Source of the DNA: Colocasia esculenta
Taxonomy: Eukaryota; Streptophyta; Magnoliopsida; Alismatales; Araceae
DNA length: 64,000 bases
Assembly: GCA_014218235.1 (NCBI GenBank)
Contig: CM024763.1
Location: 86,476,244 to 86,540,243, forward strand
Reading direction: 5' to 3'
This document shows, piece after piece, positions 48,301 through 59,760 of this stretch (the stretch's first letter is position 1; every line of letters starts with the position of its first letter). Position numbers and translations under genes: made by a program. The notes under the pieces are model-generated. The model was not told where the DNA came from. It ran no database searches and saw only the letters and a list, made by a program, of their open reading frames with translations.

Positions 48301-49304
48301 TTTTATTATTCATATGGCCATTATATTTTATCTTGTGCTTCAAGTTGTTTTGCAGATATCCAAGCACAAGTTGCGCTTCAAAGTTCGGAACGCTCATGTA
48401 ACCTTAAGCGTTACAGGTATGTCTAACGTAGGACCCCACCAGAGGCAAATAATTTGGCAACCGTGAACCCTGAGTTCCCCTTTACCAAAAACCGTGATGG
48501 GTTTGCGATCTCTCAGTTATTCGTATGGCCTTTAGAATTTTCCTCTGGTTCTAACTTGCATTTTTAGATAGGCAACCCACACCAGCATGCATTTAGGTCT
48601 TCACTGCTAACATTTTCTCACTGACTCAAAAAAAATGGTGATTTTCCTCGATCATTTGATTGCTCCATGGCTCTCCGAGCTCAAGTAGCCTACCGGGTCA
48701 GCATCTTTCTTGAATGTCCAAGCTTGATATCGGGTCTTTGTCGCCCATTTTCCAAGTTGTCCCACCGTGACTTTCACAAATAGTTAACCAGCCTTGTTGG
48801 ATCATTTGAGCCTTCGCCAGTCGCGAGCTTAATTTCGGACTTCAGGCTTTCCGAACATTGATTCCAGTTAGAATCTTTTGATAATCTTTTGAGAGATCAA
48901 CCAACTCTTTGTCTCCACGACCTCCTAAATTCGGGACAGACGTCCTGATTAGGCGAGCGAGCCCACGATCTCTGGTTATGAGAATCTCCTGATTCAACCG
49001 TCATATTACAACTCCTTTGACTCAGACACACTGGAAACTAGTCAAAGTCCGACACGGCCATGCCAGAGACCCTACCGTTGGGTTGCAGTTGTAGTTACAC
49101 GGGTAGATCACTCTTCTTCTTACCCACATTTGTCTCTCAGACGATTCGTCACTTGTTTCTAGCCTAACTCATTCGTTTGGCTCGCTAGAATTCCTATCCT
49201 CGGAGATGGCCCTTCATCAAATCTCTGCGTCCTTTGTTTACCGAGACACCAACCTTTCAGTCCACTCTGCTCCCTTGCAAGACCGGATGTCTCGGAGGGG
49301 CATT
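48301..49304 (+). other. element F 3' non-coding and polypurine tract
   Basis: Non-coding, ending in the purine-rich ctcggaggggcatt directly before the 3' LTR (tract about 49293-49300). No open frame of note. Confidence 0.65.
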
Positions 49305-50566
49305 TGTAGACGCGAGATTTGGCCCATCCCCGCGTGGCTCTTTGGCCCAATAAAGCCCGTTTGACCATTTGTTGACCTACCTCGGATGCCATGTAGACGG
49401 CAGCATTGACTCACGCCGACTACATGTTGACGGCAACCACCCTGGACATTGACCCTGATTGGCGTCCACATCTCTAGACGTCTGCATGGTGTTGGCGGCA
49501 GGATCGGTTGACATCAACCTGGTTTACTTGGTCTGTGCAACTACCCCGAGAATCAAGCCCAATTGCGCCATTCTCTCGCCCATGCACCGTATGGGGCCGT
49601 TCCCAACGGGCATATGGGCCACCTTGGCACTCCCTTGACCCAGTAAAAATCCTACTTGGCCTCTCCCCATTGGTTGGAGCCTTTATGCATGGATTGCCAA
49701 GTGTGTGAAGTGTGTTTCTTCACACTGAGCATCCAAGGCACCCTAGGTCCGACCCCACTGCCTATTTAACTCCCTCTCTGGCCTTCTAAGCAGGGGGGGA
49801 GAGGCTGGACGTCCACATGCTGCCACCTTGAGAGAAGAGAGAGAAATTTGCACCCAAGCTTCCACCACTCATTCTCTTCTTCCTCTCACCCTTTGGGACG
49901 TTCAGGAGGCTTCTTCCCGAGCTGGAGGAGTCCTACAAGGAGCCACAATGACAGCAAATGAGGATCTACACCTCCCTCCCTCTCTCTTTCCTTACTCTTT
50001 CCTTAGTTACTTGCATGTTGCACACACCCTCCTATACACTCTAGGCATGTAGGTCACTCTCCTACACACCTAGAAAGGGGTTTCCCAACCAAAAACGGAG
50101 GGAAGAAGGGTGGTCATAGCACTTGGCCACCCCTCTTCTCAAATCCGCAACTGGTACGGGAGTCACCTTTTGGACCGTCTCTCTTCATTTCTGAGCATTT
50201 ACCATGCTTTCCTTAGACTAATAGAGTGTCTTTTTGTGGCAGGAATGATACGTAGAAGACCACGGAGCTCTTCTCCTTTGGCCGGCCGAAGGAGGAGAAG
50301 TTGAAGCCCCGTCTCCGCCTGTTGCGCGAGTTTGCTGTACCGGCACGATTACATCATTCCTTGGGCACAGGTAAGGCCCTGGCGATCACAAACTCCCTTT
50401 TCTTTTGCTGGTTATCTTTGTTTTCTCTCTAGTCAAACTAGTCAACCGGGGAGTCAACGGGGTCAACCGGCGACCCGTCATCGCCAACGAGAGATCCAGC
50501 GACGTTTGCCAGCCATCCGGAGGATCCCCCAAGGTCGTCCGGGAAGCGGGAAAACAGTCGTCCACA
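49305..50566 (+). mobile_element. element F 3' LTR
   Basis: 1262 bases, the same length as the 5' LTR. It is followed by gtatg (the 5' side is gtata), a one-base mismatch in the target duplication. The TATA-like ctatttaac repeats at 49762-49770. Confidence 0.9.
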
Positions 50567-52928
50567 GTATGCTTTTAGTGTTGTGGTTAAACGATTATTT
50601 ATATTTGTTGTGCATGGCAATGACAGGTGGAGCTAGTGCACGTGTTACGCTCACGGAGCGTGTTGCTGACAAGGTGGGCATGTTTTACGTGGTTAATATG
50701 TTATGTATGTAATCGGCTTGGTATTTACGTAGTATGTGTGGTGCGTTGGCACCTGTAGCGCTCTTGGAGCGTGCTGTCCATGTGTTGGACATGTTGTTTA
50801 TGTGAATGACGTGTGGTGCACCTGGCTGGTGTATTATACACGTGCTGTCTACGTGATTTGAATGTCGTGCATGTGGTTTGTGTGTGCATGGCACATCGTA
50901 CGTTATTGTGTTTATTGTATCTTAATTATTGTGTTAGTTCGTGGTGTTGTGGCAGTGAGGTTCACGTTTGAACCTAGCCTTGATCCTTTAGGATCTTTTA
51001 TAAGTTATTCTCGATGGATAATTACTAAAGTATAAGTATGGTTATTACGTGATTATTGTATACTGTGTTTAGTGTGGCAGTGGAGGTCACAAGGTGACCG
51101 ATGACAGACTGTGGTGTTATTATTAATATGGTTTATGTGTGTGATTGTGTAGGTTAGCTTGTAAGTCACAAGGTGACTGGAACAAGCAATTCCTAACATA
51201 TGTACCGTAATTGGTAATAGATGGTGTTTGTGTATATATCGTGATTTGTGCTAGCCGAGTGTGGTGGTCCGACGCCTATTCCGGAATGCCTCTCTAGTCG
51301 GGTACCCCAGGTTCTTTGTGAGCCAGGCACGTGTGTTTGTTGTGCTCGGGGTTTGTCCCGGTACTTGTGTTGCACCGTCGAGGTCTGTGTCGTCTGTCCT
51401 GGACACCCTCACTCCTGTGTTTGAGTTGTACGTCCGGCTGAGGGAAAGATGGCAGTGGGACAGCGACTTCCCAGAGCTTGTTTTTAGTCGCTTGTAGCGC
51501 GCTCGTAGTTGGGGGTACGGACACCAGTAGTCGACACTGGTCCCCAGCCTGTCCTGTTTTCTAGTGCCTAACTTTAGGGTGCTCCGGACAGAGACCCTAG
51601 AGGTGCCAGGCATGGATTTGCAGCTGTGAGTCTGCAAGTGTGGTGTTGGTTGGTCTCCACAGTTGTTTGACTTGTTCTCGTGGAGCGGCAGTTGGACCTT
51701 TCGTCCGTGACTGCGAGACTAAGAGGTTGTTCTTGTGTTGTGTTGTCCGGGTTAGATACTGGCCTGATCAGCCAGTAGTCCGTTCCCGTGTGGTGGCGTC
51801 TTTCCTTTCCGACTCGTGCTTTGCCATTGGTTGTGGCTCGTGAGTTTGTGACTCGTAGTCGAGGTTTGACCCGTTCGAGGTGTGCCCTGGTGTTGGCACA
51901 GTTGTGACTGCGGTTGTGGCTTGTGGTGTGCCCGAATGGTGGCACAGTTTTGGTTATGGTTGGTGAGTGTTGACTCACCAAATGTGGTTTAGCTCGCTAT
52001 GGTGTGCCCTGTTACGGCATTGGTTTACTTGCGGTTTTCGTGCTAGTACCTTGTGGTAATAGGTACCTGAACCCTGTGTGGGTAATGATTTGTGGTGGTA
52101 CGTTGTATACCAGTCTTTTCTGGTGATGTCGTGGAACTGTGTCTCGTGGAGGTCGTGTGGTGTGACCTTCCACTCAATGTGCTTTACCCTTCCTCGAGTA
52201 GGCTTCCGTATATGGTTTTCGTGTATGAAGGATTGGCCGTTGTAGCCAACCCTGCCATTTTGTGTGTGGCTTATAGCTTAAATGATTGGTTGTGGCTGTG
52301 GTTTGCCTGTGAGGCCTGAGGCCTAGGCGTTACTGTTGTTGAGCGGACTAGTGGTGTGGAGCTAGTCCTGTTGTTCCCTCTTACTTTCCGAAGTTGTGAA
52401 TAGTTAATGTGTTTATATTTAATTGCAATTTAAATTCAATTGTTGTGAGCATGTCATGGTTTGGCTATTAGTGTTGCCAATGAGACCCTCTGGGGTTGAG
52501 GTCTCTTCTGTTTAGTTGTTGAGGTTTTTGGGTAGCCCCTGCTGAGCCTGTGACTTGTTGAGGCTCACTCCCCTACAGTTTCTTTCAGGATATGCCGTGT
52601 GTTTGGCTTGCAGCAGCATTCTAGCAGACTCGTACCACCAGCAGTAGTGTAGTAGTTAGTATTGTGTGAGCTTGTGCTCCCTCGGGGCATGCCCCAAGTA
52701 GTTGTACTTTTTAATTGGACATGTAATAATGTAATGGGACAGTTGTAAATTGTTGTATGTAGGTATGAGCACATGTACTTTCTTGTGTCTTATACTGTGT
52801 AGTTGTCTTTTATATTCTTATTGGACACTTGTGTGAGCTATCCCTTGCAAGACTACGGTCCGTTCGCGGGAGGCGGATCTGGATATGGAGCCTTATTAGG
52901 CATAAATACCCTGGTCCGTCACAATGCT

Positions 52929-53326
52929 CTTTTGAAAAGGTCTATTTTCGTCCGTTAAAACTAAAACACATTATTATTATATTCTAGAAAAATGTAAACC
53001 TCAACTTTACTATCAAGGGTGTTCGGGTTAAAATTGATGTAAATCAACATCAAAGGCTTTTAATCCGATGTAAATTAACATCGATTTCGGTCGATGGAGA
53101 AGGGGTCCAGTACACGTAACCCTAATTGCCTGATAAAATAAAATATGCAGAACAAATAAGTTCAAAACAAAATTGGCGCACTTGTCCATTCTTTGGACAT
53201 AAAATTCTTCTCTGCATTGCACGGATTTTAAATTCTGTCTATTTGACAGGTTGGCATGTCCCGCTAAAAAAAATCAATCCAAAATCAAATGAAATATCTC
53301 CACCTATACTTTTTCCGCGTCCAACA
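52929..53326 (+). mobile_element. element D 5' LTR, piece 3 (3' end)
   Basis: Starts right after the ATGCT duplication of A and ends ccaaca at 53326, followed by a primer binding site. It contains two near-identical palindromes, GATGTAAATCAACATC (53036-53051) and GATGTAAATTAACATC (53067-53082), 31 bases apart. Confidence 0.7.
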
Positions 53327-53328
53327 GT

Positions 53329-53346
53329 TGGCACGCTCGATGGGAC
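53329..53346 (+). other. element D primer binding site
   Basis: tggcacgctcgatgggac starts two bases after the LTR end. It has the TGG start (matching CCA) and length of a tRNA-complementary site and resembles the F site in its second half. The tRNA was not identified. Confidence 0.6.
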
Positions 53347-53483
53347 TCCTCCTTACCATTCATAGTAAGAGTCAAGGTCCATACATCTTTCTTTTGAAAA
53401 TTCTATTAATGGTGTTTTCCTTGAAGGTTAACTCGGACGATAAGCAAAAGTGCAAACTTCCATCTACAAGGTTTTCAAAGGAA

Positions 53484-54887
53484 ATGGCGGTCACTTATGG
53501 ACCACTCGTCATCAATAACCACGTCAGGTTTGGCTACCTGGCGACTCCGATCGTGTTCGGAGATTTCCCAGCCATCATCGGGTCCCCTTTCTTTTTAGGG
53601 GTAGTCCCAGCTCAACAGGAGGAGGGTGCTGCTAAGAAACTTCCCTCCAACAAATCAACAAAGAAGGCTAGCAAGAGTCGCAGGCATGTCAAAGCTCATC
53701 CTGCCATTATCAACAAGGGCACCAAAATGCCCTCAAAAGATATTGCTGCTAAAGGGATTAAACCTTGCCCAACTCAAGTTCGGAGTTACTCTGTTCGAGT
53801 AATCTCCTTTGAAGTTGTAGTTGATGCCCCCTCACAATGGGGGCAATATAAAAATCTCAAAAGCAAGATGCCATCCACCGCCACCTTCAGATCCGACAAG
53901 TCCATCATGGTCGGAAGCTTGCGGGTGCGGCTTGACAAAAGCCAGCCTATCATTCCTCGTGGTAGGCATATTCCCACAATTTCTACCTCGAACTGCTTCT
54001 CAGTCTTGCAGTGGTTCCGAGGAAAACAAGAAGACTCCAAGGTGGAAGCCGGCATCAAGCAAAAGATACGGCAGCCTGCCAAGGTCAAGCAAATTTGGGT
54101 TCCCAAAAGGGAGGCCCAGAAAATCAAGAAGACTCAAGCAAATGCACCAGAGGTGGTTGGAAGGAGGAGTGACGCCAAATGCACTTCTCTTCAACATGCT
54201 GAACCCAAGTACCACAACGGACGAAAGAGAAAAGGGGTGTACAGAAAATCAAATTATACCCCTCAAGACCCGGAGAATATCCGGGTAGTCAAAGTAAATC
54301 CTTCTCAACAATTTAAATCTCATGTATCGGTCTTCAACCGTATAACGCGAATCTTGGTCTTCGATAGACTGGGGGCAACTCCTAAAGCTGGTACTCGCTC
54401 GTCAAAAAGACGGCATGTCACCTGGGTAGCGGGAGAGAAACCCAGACTCATGATCTTTTCATGCTATGCCTCTGGAAAGGACTCCGGCCAACCAGCGAAA
54501 GAAATCGCGGAAGCCAATCCAAATATTCCAATTGAGGCTACTCATAGGAATACCAGACAATTTGCTAGAAGAAACCACCAGGCACCCCCTGGCGAGCAAG
54601 CTGGGACGTCTGGTCAAGCTCCTCTTCATGTTGAAACCCAAGATGAAGAAATTCAAATCCCTTTCTTCCAGGAAGAAATTGCTCAAGACGAGGAAAGCAT
54701 GCTTCCTATATCAACTACTGATTCAGTCATTAACATGTCTACAAAGGAAAATTTCCAAGCAATGTTAGATGATGATAAATATCAATTTATGCAGCAGTGG
54801 CAATCTGAAATGGCCACGCTTATACATGAAATGAAGCGACTGGCTACCACTAGCCTTCGACAATCTATGGAGCCGGTCTCTACTTAA
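53484..54887 (+). CDS. element D leader ORF upstream of gag core, unknown function
   Basis: A single open frame (open from before 53340; start uncertain, MAVTYGPLV at 53484 is one choice) of about 465 codons precedes the gag core. It is Lys/Arg-rich in the middle. Its end is acidic and then helical (KYQFMQQWQSEMATLIHE, near 54780), which could be the Gag N-terminal coiled coil. It ends at TAA 54885-54887, in the same frame as gag. Two readings are possible: an Ogre-like extra ORF before gag, or the long N-terminus of Gag cut by a stop. No domain was recognised. Such length without a stop in an otherwise degraded element is notable. Confidence 0.5.
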   Translation: MAVTYGPLVINNHVRFGYLATPIVFGDFPAIIGSPFFLGVVPAQQEEGAAKKLPSNKSTKKASKSRRHVKAHPAIINKGTKMPSKDIAAKGIKPCPTQVRSYSVRVISFEVVVDAPSQWGQYKNLKSKMPSTATFRSDKSIMVGSLRVRLDKSQPIIPRGRHIPTISTSNCFSVLQWFRGKQEDSKVEAGIKQKIRQPAKVKQIWVPKREAQKIKKTQANAPEVVGRRSDAKCTSLQHAEPKYHNGRKRKGVYRKSNYTPQDPENIRVVKVNPSQQFKSHVSVFNRITRILVFDRLGATPKAGTRSSKRRHVTWVAGEKPRLMIFSCYASGKDSGQPAKEIAEANPNIPIEATHRNTRQFARRNHQAPPGEQAGTSGQAPLHVETQDEEIQIPFFQEEIAQDEESMLPISTTDSVINMSTKENFQAMLDDDKYQFMQQWQSEMATLIHEMKRLATTSLRQSMEPVST

Positions 54888-54938
54888 AATTAACGATGAA
54901 GCCAATGTCCGGATAGGTCTGCCTCGGTAAATCATCCG

Positions 54939-57400
54939 ATGGCTTCCATAAGTGGCCATCTCCCTCAAACTACGGGTCAGGAAATGATTGATCCGTCCAA
55001 TATCACATCCCCTCAAACGGGGGCAGTGCAAGATATTGCCATACAAAGGCATATGATTGAAAAGATCATTAAAGACAAATTTTCTCAACAAGGCGAAGGG
55101 ATTCGGGTTATAGACTTATACACTATCCCGTATCCCATACATCATCAACTCAAGAAGCTACCACCTAAGTGCCCTAAAGTCTCAAAACTACAAAAGTTTG
55201 ATGGACATGGGTCGCCTCAAAAGCATGTGGCATATTATATAACTGCCATGGGTGATCTCGCCTTCGAGGAGTTTTATCTTCTCCGATATTTTGCAACCTC
55301 CTTGACTAGCATCGCATTTTAGTGGTATTCAAAGTTGAAGCCTAATTCGGTTTCCAATTGGGCTGATCTTCAAAAGAAGTTCATCAACTATTTTCAGACG
55401 ACTGAAAGAAAGCTCTCTCTTGCTGAGTTATGCTCCCTTAAGCAAAGGGAAGGGGAGTCGGCACTAGATTTCATCAAAAGTTCGAGAGAGTTTAGCATGA
55501 AATGTGACAACCCTCTTGCCCAAGAAGATGCAATTACTATCTGCCGAAGAGGCATGGTGGTGGTAATTAATGAGAAACTCTTGGGGGCAAATATCAAGAG
55601 TTTCGATCAACTAAATTTTGTCGTGGCAGAAATTGAGATGTTCTTAGCCGAGCAAATGGCTAATGCATCTCACAAAGGCAAGCTCCCCAAAGAGTGCAAT
55701 CCAACAGGAAAAGAGGTCAATGTTATTGACTTCTCACCTGGCAAAGAAGAAAGAGGAGCGGTAATGTCTGCCGCTCCAAAGAAGAAATTAGAATCAAAGA
55801 CGCCAATGCCAACATTGGCGGATCGCATGAAAGCTTCTTATTCTTTCGAAAAGGAGCATACCAGAAAGCTTTTTGATCTTTGCTTGAGCAACAAATTAAT
55901 ATTACTGCCAGAACCAAAGAAGTCGGCAGACGTCAACAAGATCAACGAGCCCAATTATTGCCCATATCACCGCATGTTGGGACACACAATTGAAGACTGT
56001 TATATCTTCAAGAATGAGGTTCAAAAGATGATTCAAAGTGGCCTCATATCCATGCAAGGTGGTCTGGTTGACCCTCCTCAACCTCATGCTTGGGATCGAC
56101 CAGAGCAATCAGTGAATGTAATACATGCAGCAAGATCTGCTACAAATTCAAATGATCCCAAGGCTGGTCCTTCATGTGACCCACCTCAGGATAATTCTGG
56201 GACTCGTTCTCCACCAAGATCCAGGCGTCGAACAATGTGGAAAGCTATTCAGGGAGTCAAAAAGAAACTCTGGAAACTACAACAAGGCCAGCAAGAGTTG
56301 CGGCAAATCATAGAAAGTGCGGAGGAACACCAGGATGCTCCCACTCAAGAACACCAGGATGCTCTCACTCAAGGCATTGAACAATGTGGAAAGTTATTCG
56401 GGGAGTTAAAAAGCAACTCCGGCGACTACAACAAGGCCAGCAAGAGTTGCGGCAAATCATAGAAAGTGTGGAGGAACACCAAGTTGCTCCCGCTCAGGGA
56501 CCCTATGTTCCACAAACCACCCCCATCTATACACAAACAACTCAGAGTTGCCTTTGATGTCGCCTTACTCAGATTCAATTGGGTGGTTATCCAAGGGATC
56601 CCCAAGCTTTGTTGAGGTGACGAAGTTATATTCTTTCCCTCGACATGAAACATTAACACTCTTCTGGTTATGCTTGCGAGCCGGATTGTTGGATTTCTCT
56701 GCTCCGCCAAAAGCGTTATCCAACTACTGTCCATATCATCAAACAGCAAGTCACGTCATCAAAGACTGTACTGACTTCAAAGATGGTGTGGAAGTTATGA
56801 TTAGAAAAGGGGTCATTGACTTGGGAGATTCTCTGGTCAGCCCTCCTCAACCCCATATCCGACATCCGCCGAATGAGCCAATCAACTTCATGTCTCATTC
56901 GATAAATGTCATTAATGCATCTCTTCCCTCTGATTTCCTTGAATTATAGGTAGAAGAATCAAATCTGAATCAAGGTTTATCCAGGCGATGGTATTCGGGA
57001 TGGCACCCTATACACCCGTGTTCCTTCCCTATAGAAAATACCAAGTTAATATATGATAATCTCATGAAGCAGGGGCGAATGACAGTGCATTCACCATCGC
57101 CCTATATTACTAAAAGGGAGATGGGGCATGTATGTTATTGTGAATATCAAGCCAAATTCATACATCCCACCAAAGATTGCCTGGAGGTCCAAGAATAGAT
57201 TGAGACACTCATCCGTGATGGTAAAATTGACCAGTTTGGACATTCTTTGGTTCAAACGCACCTAGGTGAGGCGTCACAGCAAATGTTTGATCAAGGCATG
57301 GTAAACTTAGTTTACCACCCAGGCAGTCAAAGTGAAGATCTGTATCAATTTGGCATCAATCAAAATAAAGGCAAGGCCAAGATAAAAGCAGTGTAAGTAT
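54939..57400 (+). pseudogene. gag: element D gag core and knuckle array (broken)
   Basis: The gag core runs from 54939 through KLQKFDGHGSPQKHVAYYI (near 55190) and WADLQKKFINYF (near 55353), interrupted by TAG at 55320-55322. A Tat-type knuckle, CPYHRMLGHTIEDC, lies near 55958-56000. The frame ends at 56462 after a partial tandem duplication. A second knuckle, CPYHQTASHVIKDC, follows in another frame near 56725-56768, and a third, weaker copy, CEYQAKFIHPTKDC, near 57137-57180. Each is followed by a similar helix (FKNEVQKMIQSG, FKDGVEVMIRKG). Three such units in one Gag is unusual. All pieces are broken by stops or shifts. Confidence 0.75.
56233..56480 (+). repeat. 149-bp spaced tandem duplication in D gag
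   Basis: A block of about 99 bases starting caatgtggaaag occurs at 56233 and again at 56382, followed in both by gaggaacacca. The 149-base spacing is not a multiple of three, so the second copy is read out of frame and the gag frame ends at 56462. A 21-base sub-repeat (gaacaccaggatgctc) lies between. Confidence 0.85.
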
Positions 57401-58718
57401 GATATTTTGCAACACTCAAGTCAAGCAAGATAGGAAGTTGCGGCGAAGCCGATCTCGCAACAAGCAAAGGAGTTCGTGGACGAGTTCTATCAACTCCCAC
57501 CCAAACTAGTTAAAGAAGCAATTAATTCAACCTTCGAGACACAAGCCTCAGAGGCCGGTTGGGTCACTATGGGCCCTCGAAGGTCAACTAGCTCCAAAAT
57601 ATTCAAGAAATTCATGTCAAAAGGCGACTCTAGCAAAAGGAGTGTCTCCAAACCACATCCCAAGCAAAAAATCAATGAGTCCAACTGAAGTATTGCAAAT
57701 GAAAAACAAAGAGAAAAATAGAAGAAAAAATGAGAAAAGAAAAATGAAAAGGCAAATGGAGCGCGCTGCCATTGCAGAAGCTTCTGAAGGATTAACTCCT
57801 CTTCAGAAACTTCAGAAGTTGATTGATGAGTTGGAAGCATATGTACCTTCCAGACCTTCCAGAAGGGTTACGCTCGATCAATATATCCCATGGGAGGAGC
57901 TAGAGCGAAAAACCCGGCTCAAGAATTGGCTTTGCCAAATACAGGAAGAAGCATTAGAAGAAGGGGAGCTTCACCTCCCAGAACTATTAGAAATTCTCTA
58001 TGAAGATGAAGAAATCACGGTTGAAAAACTAGAAGAGATGTTCAACTCCTCCTGCAATATGGTATTTGTACCTCCACCGAAGGAGTTACAAATCTCCCTA
58101 AGAGGTACCACCATAGAAGCTGAAGATAAATCAGCAACACTGACATATCGGCGCTGCTCTACAAATAATTCAAGTTGAAATCATGGAAGAGGATGTGGCA
58201 AATGGCAAAAAGCAACGTCCACCACCACCAATAATCCTTGTGTTATAAATTCAGGCAAAGTAATATTCTTCCATGGCGAAGAGTCAAAACCTCTTCCTGA
58301 AGTTGAAATACGAGCAGATTCTCATGTCTTCGACCCTTCAGATGAAGAAGAGGGGCTGCCCAATATAGTCTCTCAGCCAAAAGACGGGGACCAAAGTCCA
58401 TGTACCTTATCTAATGAGTCAGAAAATGCTCCTCTCTCTCAAGGTGAAAAGCCATCAAATTCACTCTTCTGAAAGGAGCTCGTCAAGCCAAAGGAGCTGT
58501 CTGAATCCCTGATTGGGGTATCTTCCTTATTGGACCAGACATGTGCCGAGGCTGATGATAAAATTCTTTAACAGTTAAAGTCACTTCCTATCAGTATTAC
58601 TATCTGGGAGGCCATTGCTTGGAGTAAAAACTTGAGAGAAATTCTCATCAAAATACTCCAAGAACCAGAAACATATGAAGCCCATGAGGCTGATTTACAA
58701 GCCCAAGCATAAGAAGCA
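57401..58718 (+). pseudogene. element D gag-protease linker, degenerate
   Basis: Short open pieces (57476-57688, then 57642-58178 in another frame) code for charged, coil-like sequence (RRKNEKRKMKRQMERAA and LEEGELHLPELLEIL). No known domain. They probably come from the region between Gag and protease, where Tat elements vary most. Confidence 0.45.
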
Positions 58719-59117
58719 TTGGTAGTGAATGTCACCTTCATAGATGGAGATATGTTGCTGCCCTCTTCATGCCACAATCGTCCTCTATATATGAAAGGGC
58801 AGATTAATGGCAATGAGTTAAATCGGATTCTAGTCGATCCAAGGGCATCCATTAATATAATGCCCTACAGGACTTTTGAATCCTTATATCTCATGCCTTA
58901 CATGCAAGAAGTAAGGGATGTAAGGATCACAAGTTTCAATCAAGATTCTGTAGAAGCCATGGGAAGAGTCACCATGGACTTAACTCTGTGTGACTTTGTC
59001 ACCAAGGTGACATTCTATATAATTGATGATGATACAACATACAAAGTATTGCTTGGAAGACCCTTGCTACATGAAAATTGGGTCATCCCGTCAACACTCC
59101 ATCAATGCATCAAATAG
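58719..59117 (+). pseudogene. element D aspartic protease, active site altered
   Basis: The fold is clear (NGNELNRILVDPRASINIMP and later YKVLLGRPLLHENW), but the catalytic Asp-Thr-Gly reads Asp-Pro-Arg (Asp at 58835-58837). This should be inactive. It ends at a TAG after LHQCIK, where related elements continue toward RT. Confidence 0.8.
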
Positions 59118-59760
59118 GCGAAAGAATGAAAGCAACATATAGTCTTTGCTGATCAAGCTCTGTTTCGGGAAGATGAATGCAATCTGACTGATCCCTTGCT
59201 ATATCTTGGAGGACCAGTCTTTCAATCCTCTACCCAAGCAAAAGGGAAGGGAAAACAAATTGGTTGCACATATGAAGATAGTGAGACTGGCAAGCTTTTC
59301 GTGATAAATAAAGGTCTTGTCAAGCTTCACAAAAAGAATTCTCAGAGCAAGTCAACCCGCCCAGAAAGGCAAAGCATCAATTATGAGGCCGATCATGTAA
59401 GTCAGGTCATCAACAAAGGCATTCCTCTGCCTCCTAACTGCATGCAAATCTCTATCCCGAAGCAAGATCAAATCGTCGGATGATTGAAAACGTTCGTCGT
59501 ACTTATCAAAGGAAAGAAAAGAAGAAAAATGCCCAAAAGGCAGTAAAGCCAATTATCTTTACAAAGGGGAATCGATGCCTCGGGGACCTCCAGAGGATGA
59601 TTTCAATTGGGAAAATAAACCCAAAAATCATCTTGAGCCTATACAAGAGATGGCTGATATGCCACAAAATATCAAGGAAATGTGCAAAAAGCAAAATATC
59701 CCTCAGATGAAAAATGCGTCTCAGCAGAATTTCTTCAATCAATTATGGGAACCTCCCTAA
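59118..59760 (+). pseudogene. element D protease-RT linker
   Basis: Open pieces at 59196-59483 and 59480-59710 in different frames, with no G-patch of the kind seen in F. The sequence is Lys/Gln-rich. No function assigned. Confidence 0.4.

Larger units (their letters stand above)
35320..50566 (+). mobile_element. element F: Tat-clade Ty3/gypsy retrotransposon with antisense gene
   Basis: F has two 1262-base LTRs (TGTAGACGCG...CCACA), near-perfect duplications gtata/gtatg, a tRNA-Arg-like primer binding site and a G-rich purine tract at the 3' LTR. Between them are gag, protease, G-patch, RT, RNase H, a second archaeal-type RNase H and integrase. About 1.1 kb of non-coding sequence follows, then a reverse-strand spliced gene and another 1.2 kb. 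The second RNase H is diagnostic of the Tat clade (Ogre, Retand and relatives). About a dozen differences in the first 215 LTR bases put its insertion some time back. Confidence 0.9.
19577..52923 (+). mobile_element. element A: LARD-like LTR element with nested insertions in both LTRs
   Basis: A is bounded by a perfect ATGCT duplication (19572-19576 and 52924-52928). The LTRs start TGTAACAT and end ccgtcaca (ccgtcata in the 5' copy). With nested elements removed they are about 3.10 and 3.23 kb. The interior (32016-34445) has an initiator-Met primer binding site and a degenerate chromovirus-type 3' end but no protein. Long LTRs around a non-coding core match the LARD class, probably derived from a Tekay/Del-like parent. 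Its 33 kb span is mostly made of B, F and a solo LTR. Confidence 0.85.
34446..52923 (+). mobile_element. element A 3' LTR (interrupted by element F)
   Basis: LTR sequence lies at 34446-35319 and 50567-52923, starting TGTAACATCG and ending ccgtcaca. It keeps the empty target sites of element B and the second solo LTR, and about 120 bases missing from the 5' copy. Open frames at 50685-52319 run through LTR sequence and are not genes. Confidence 0.85.
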
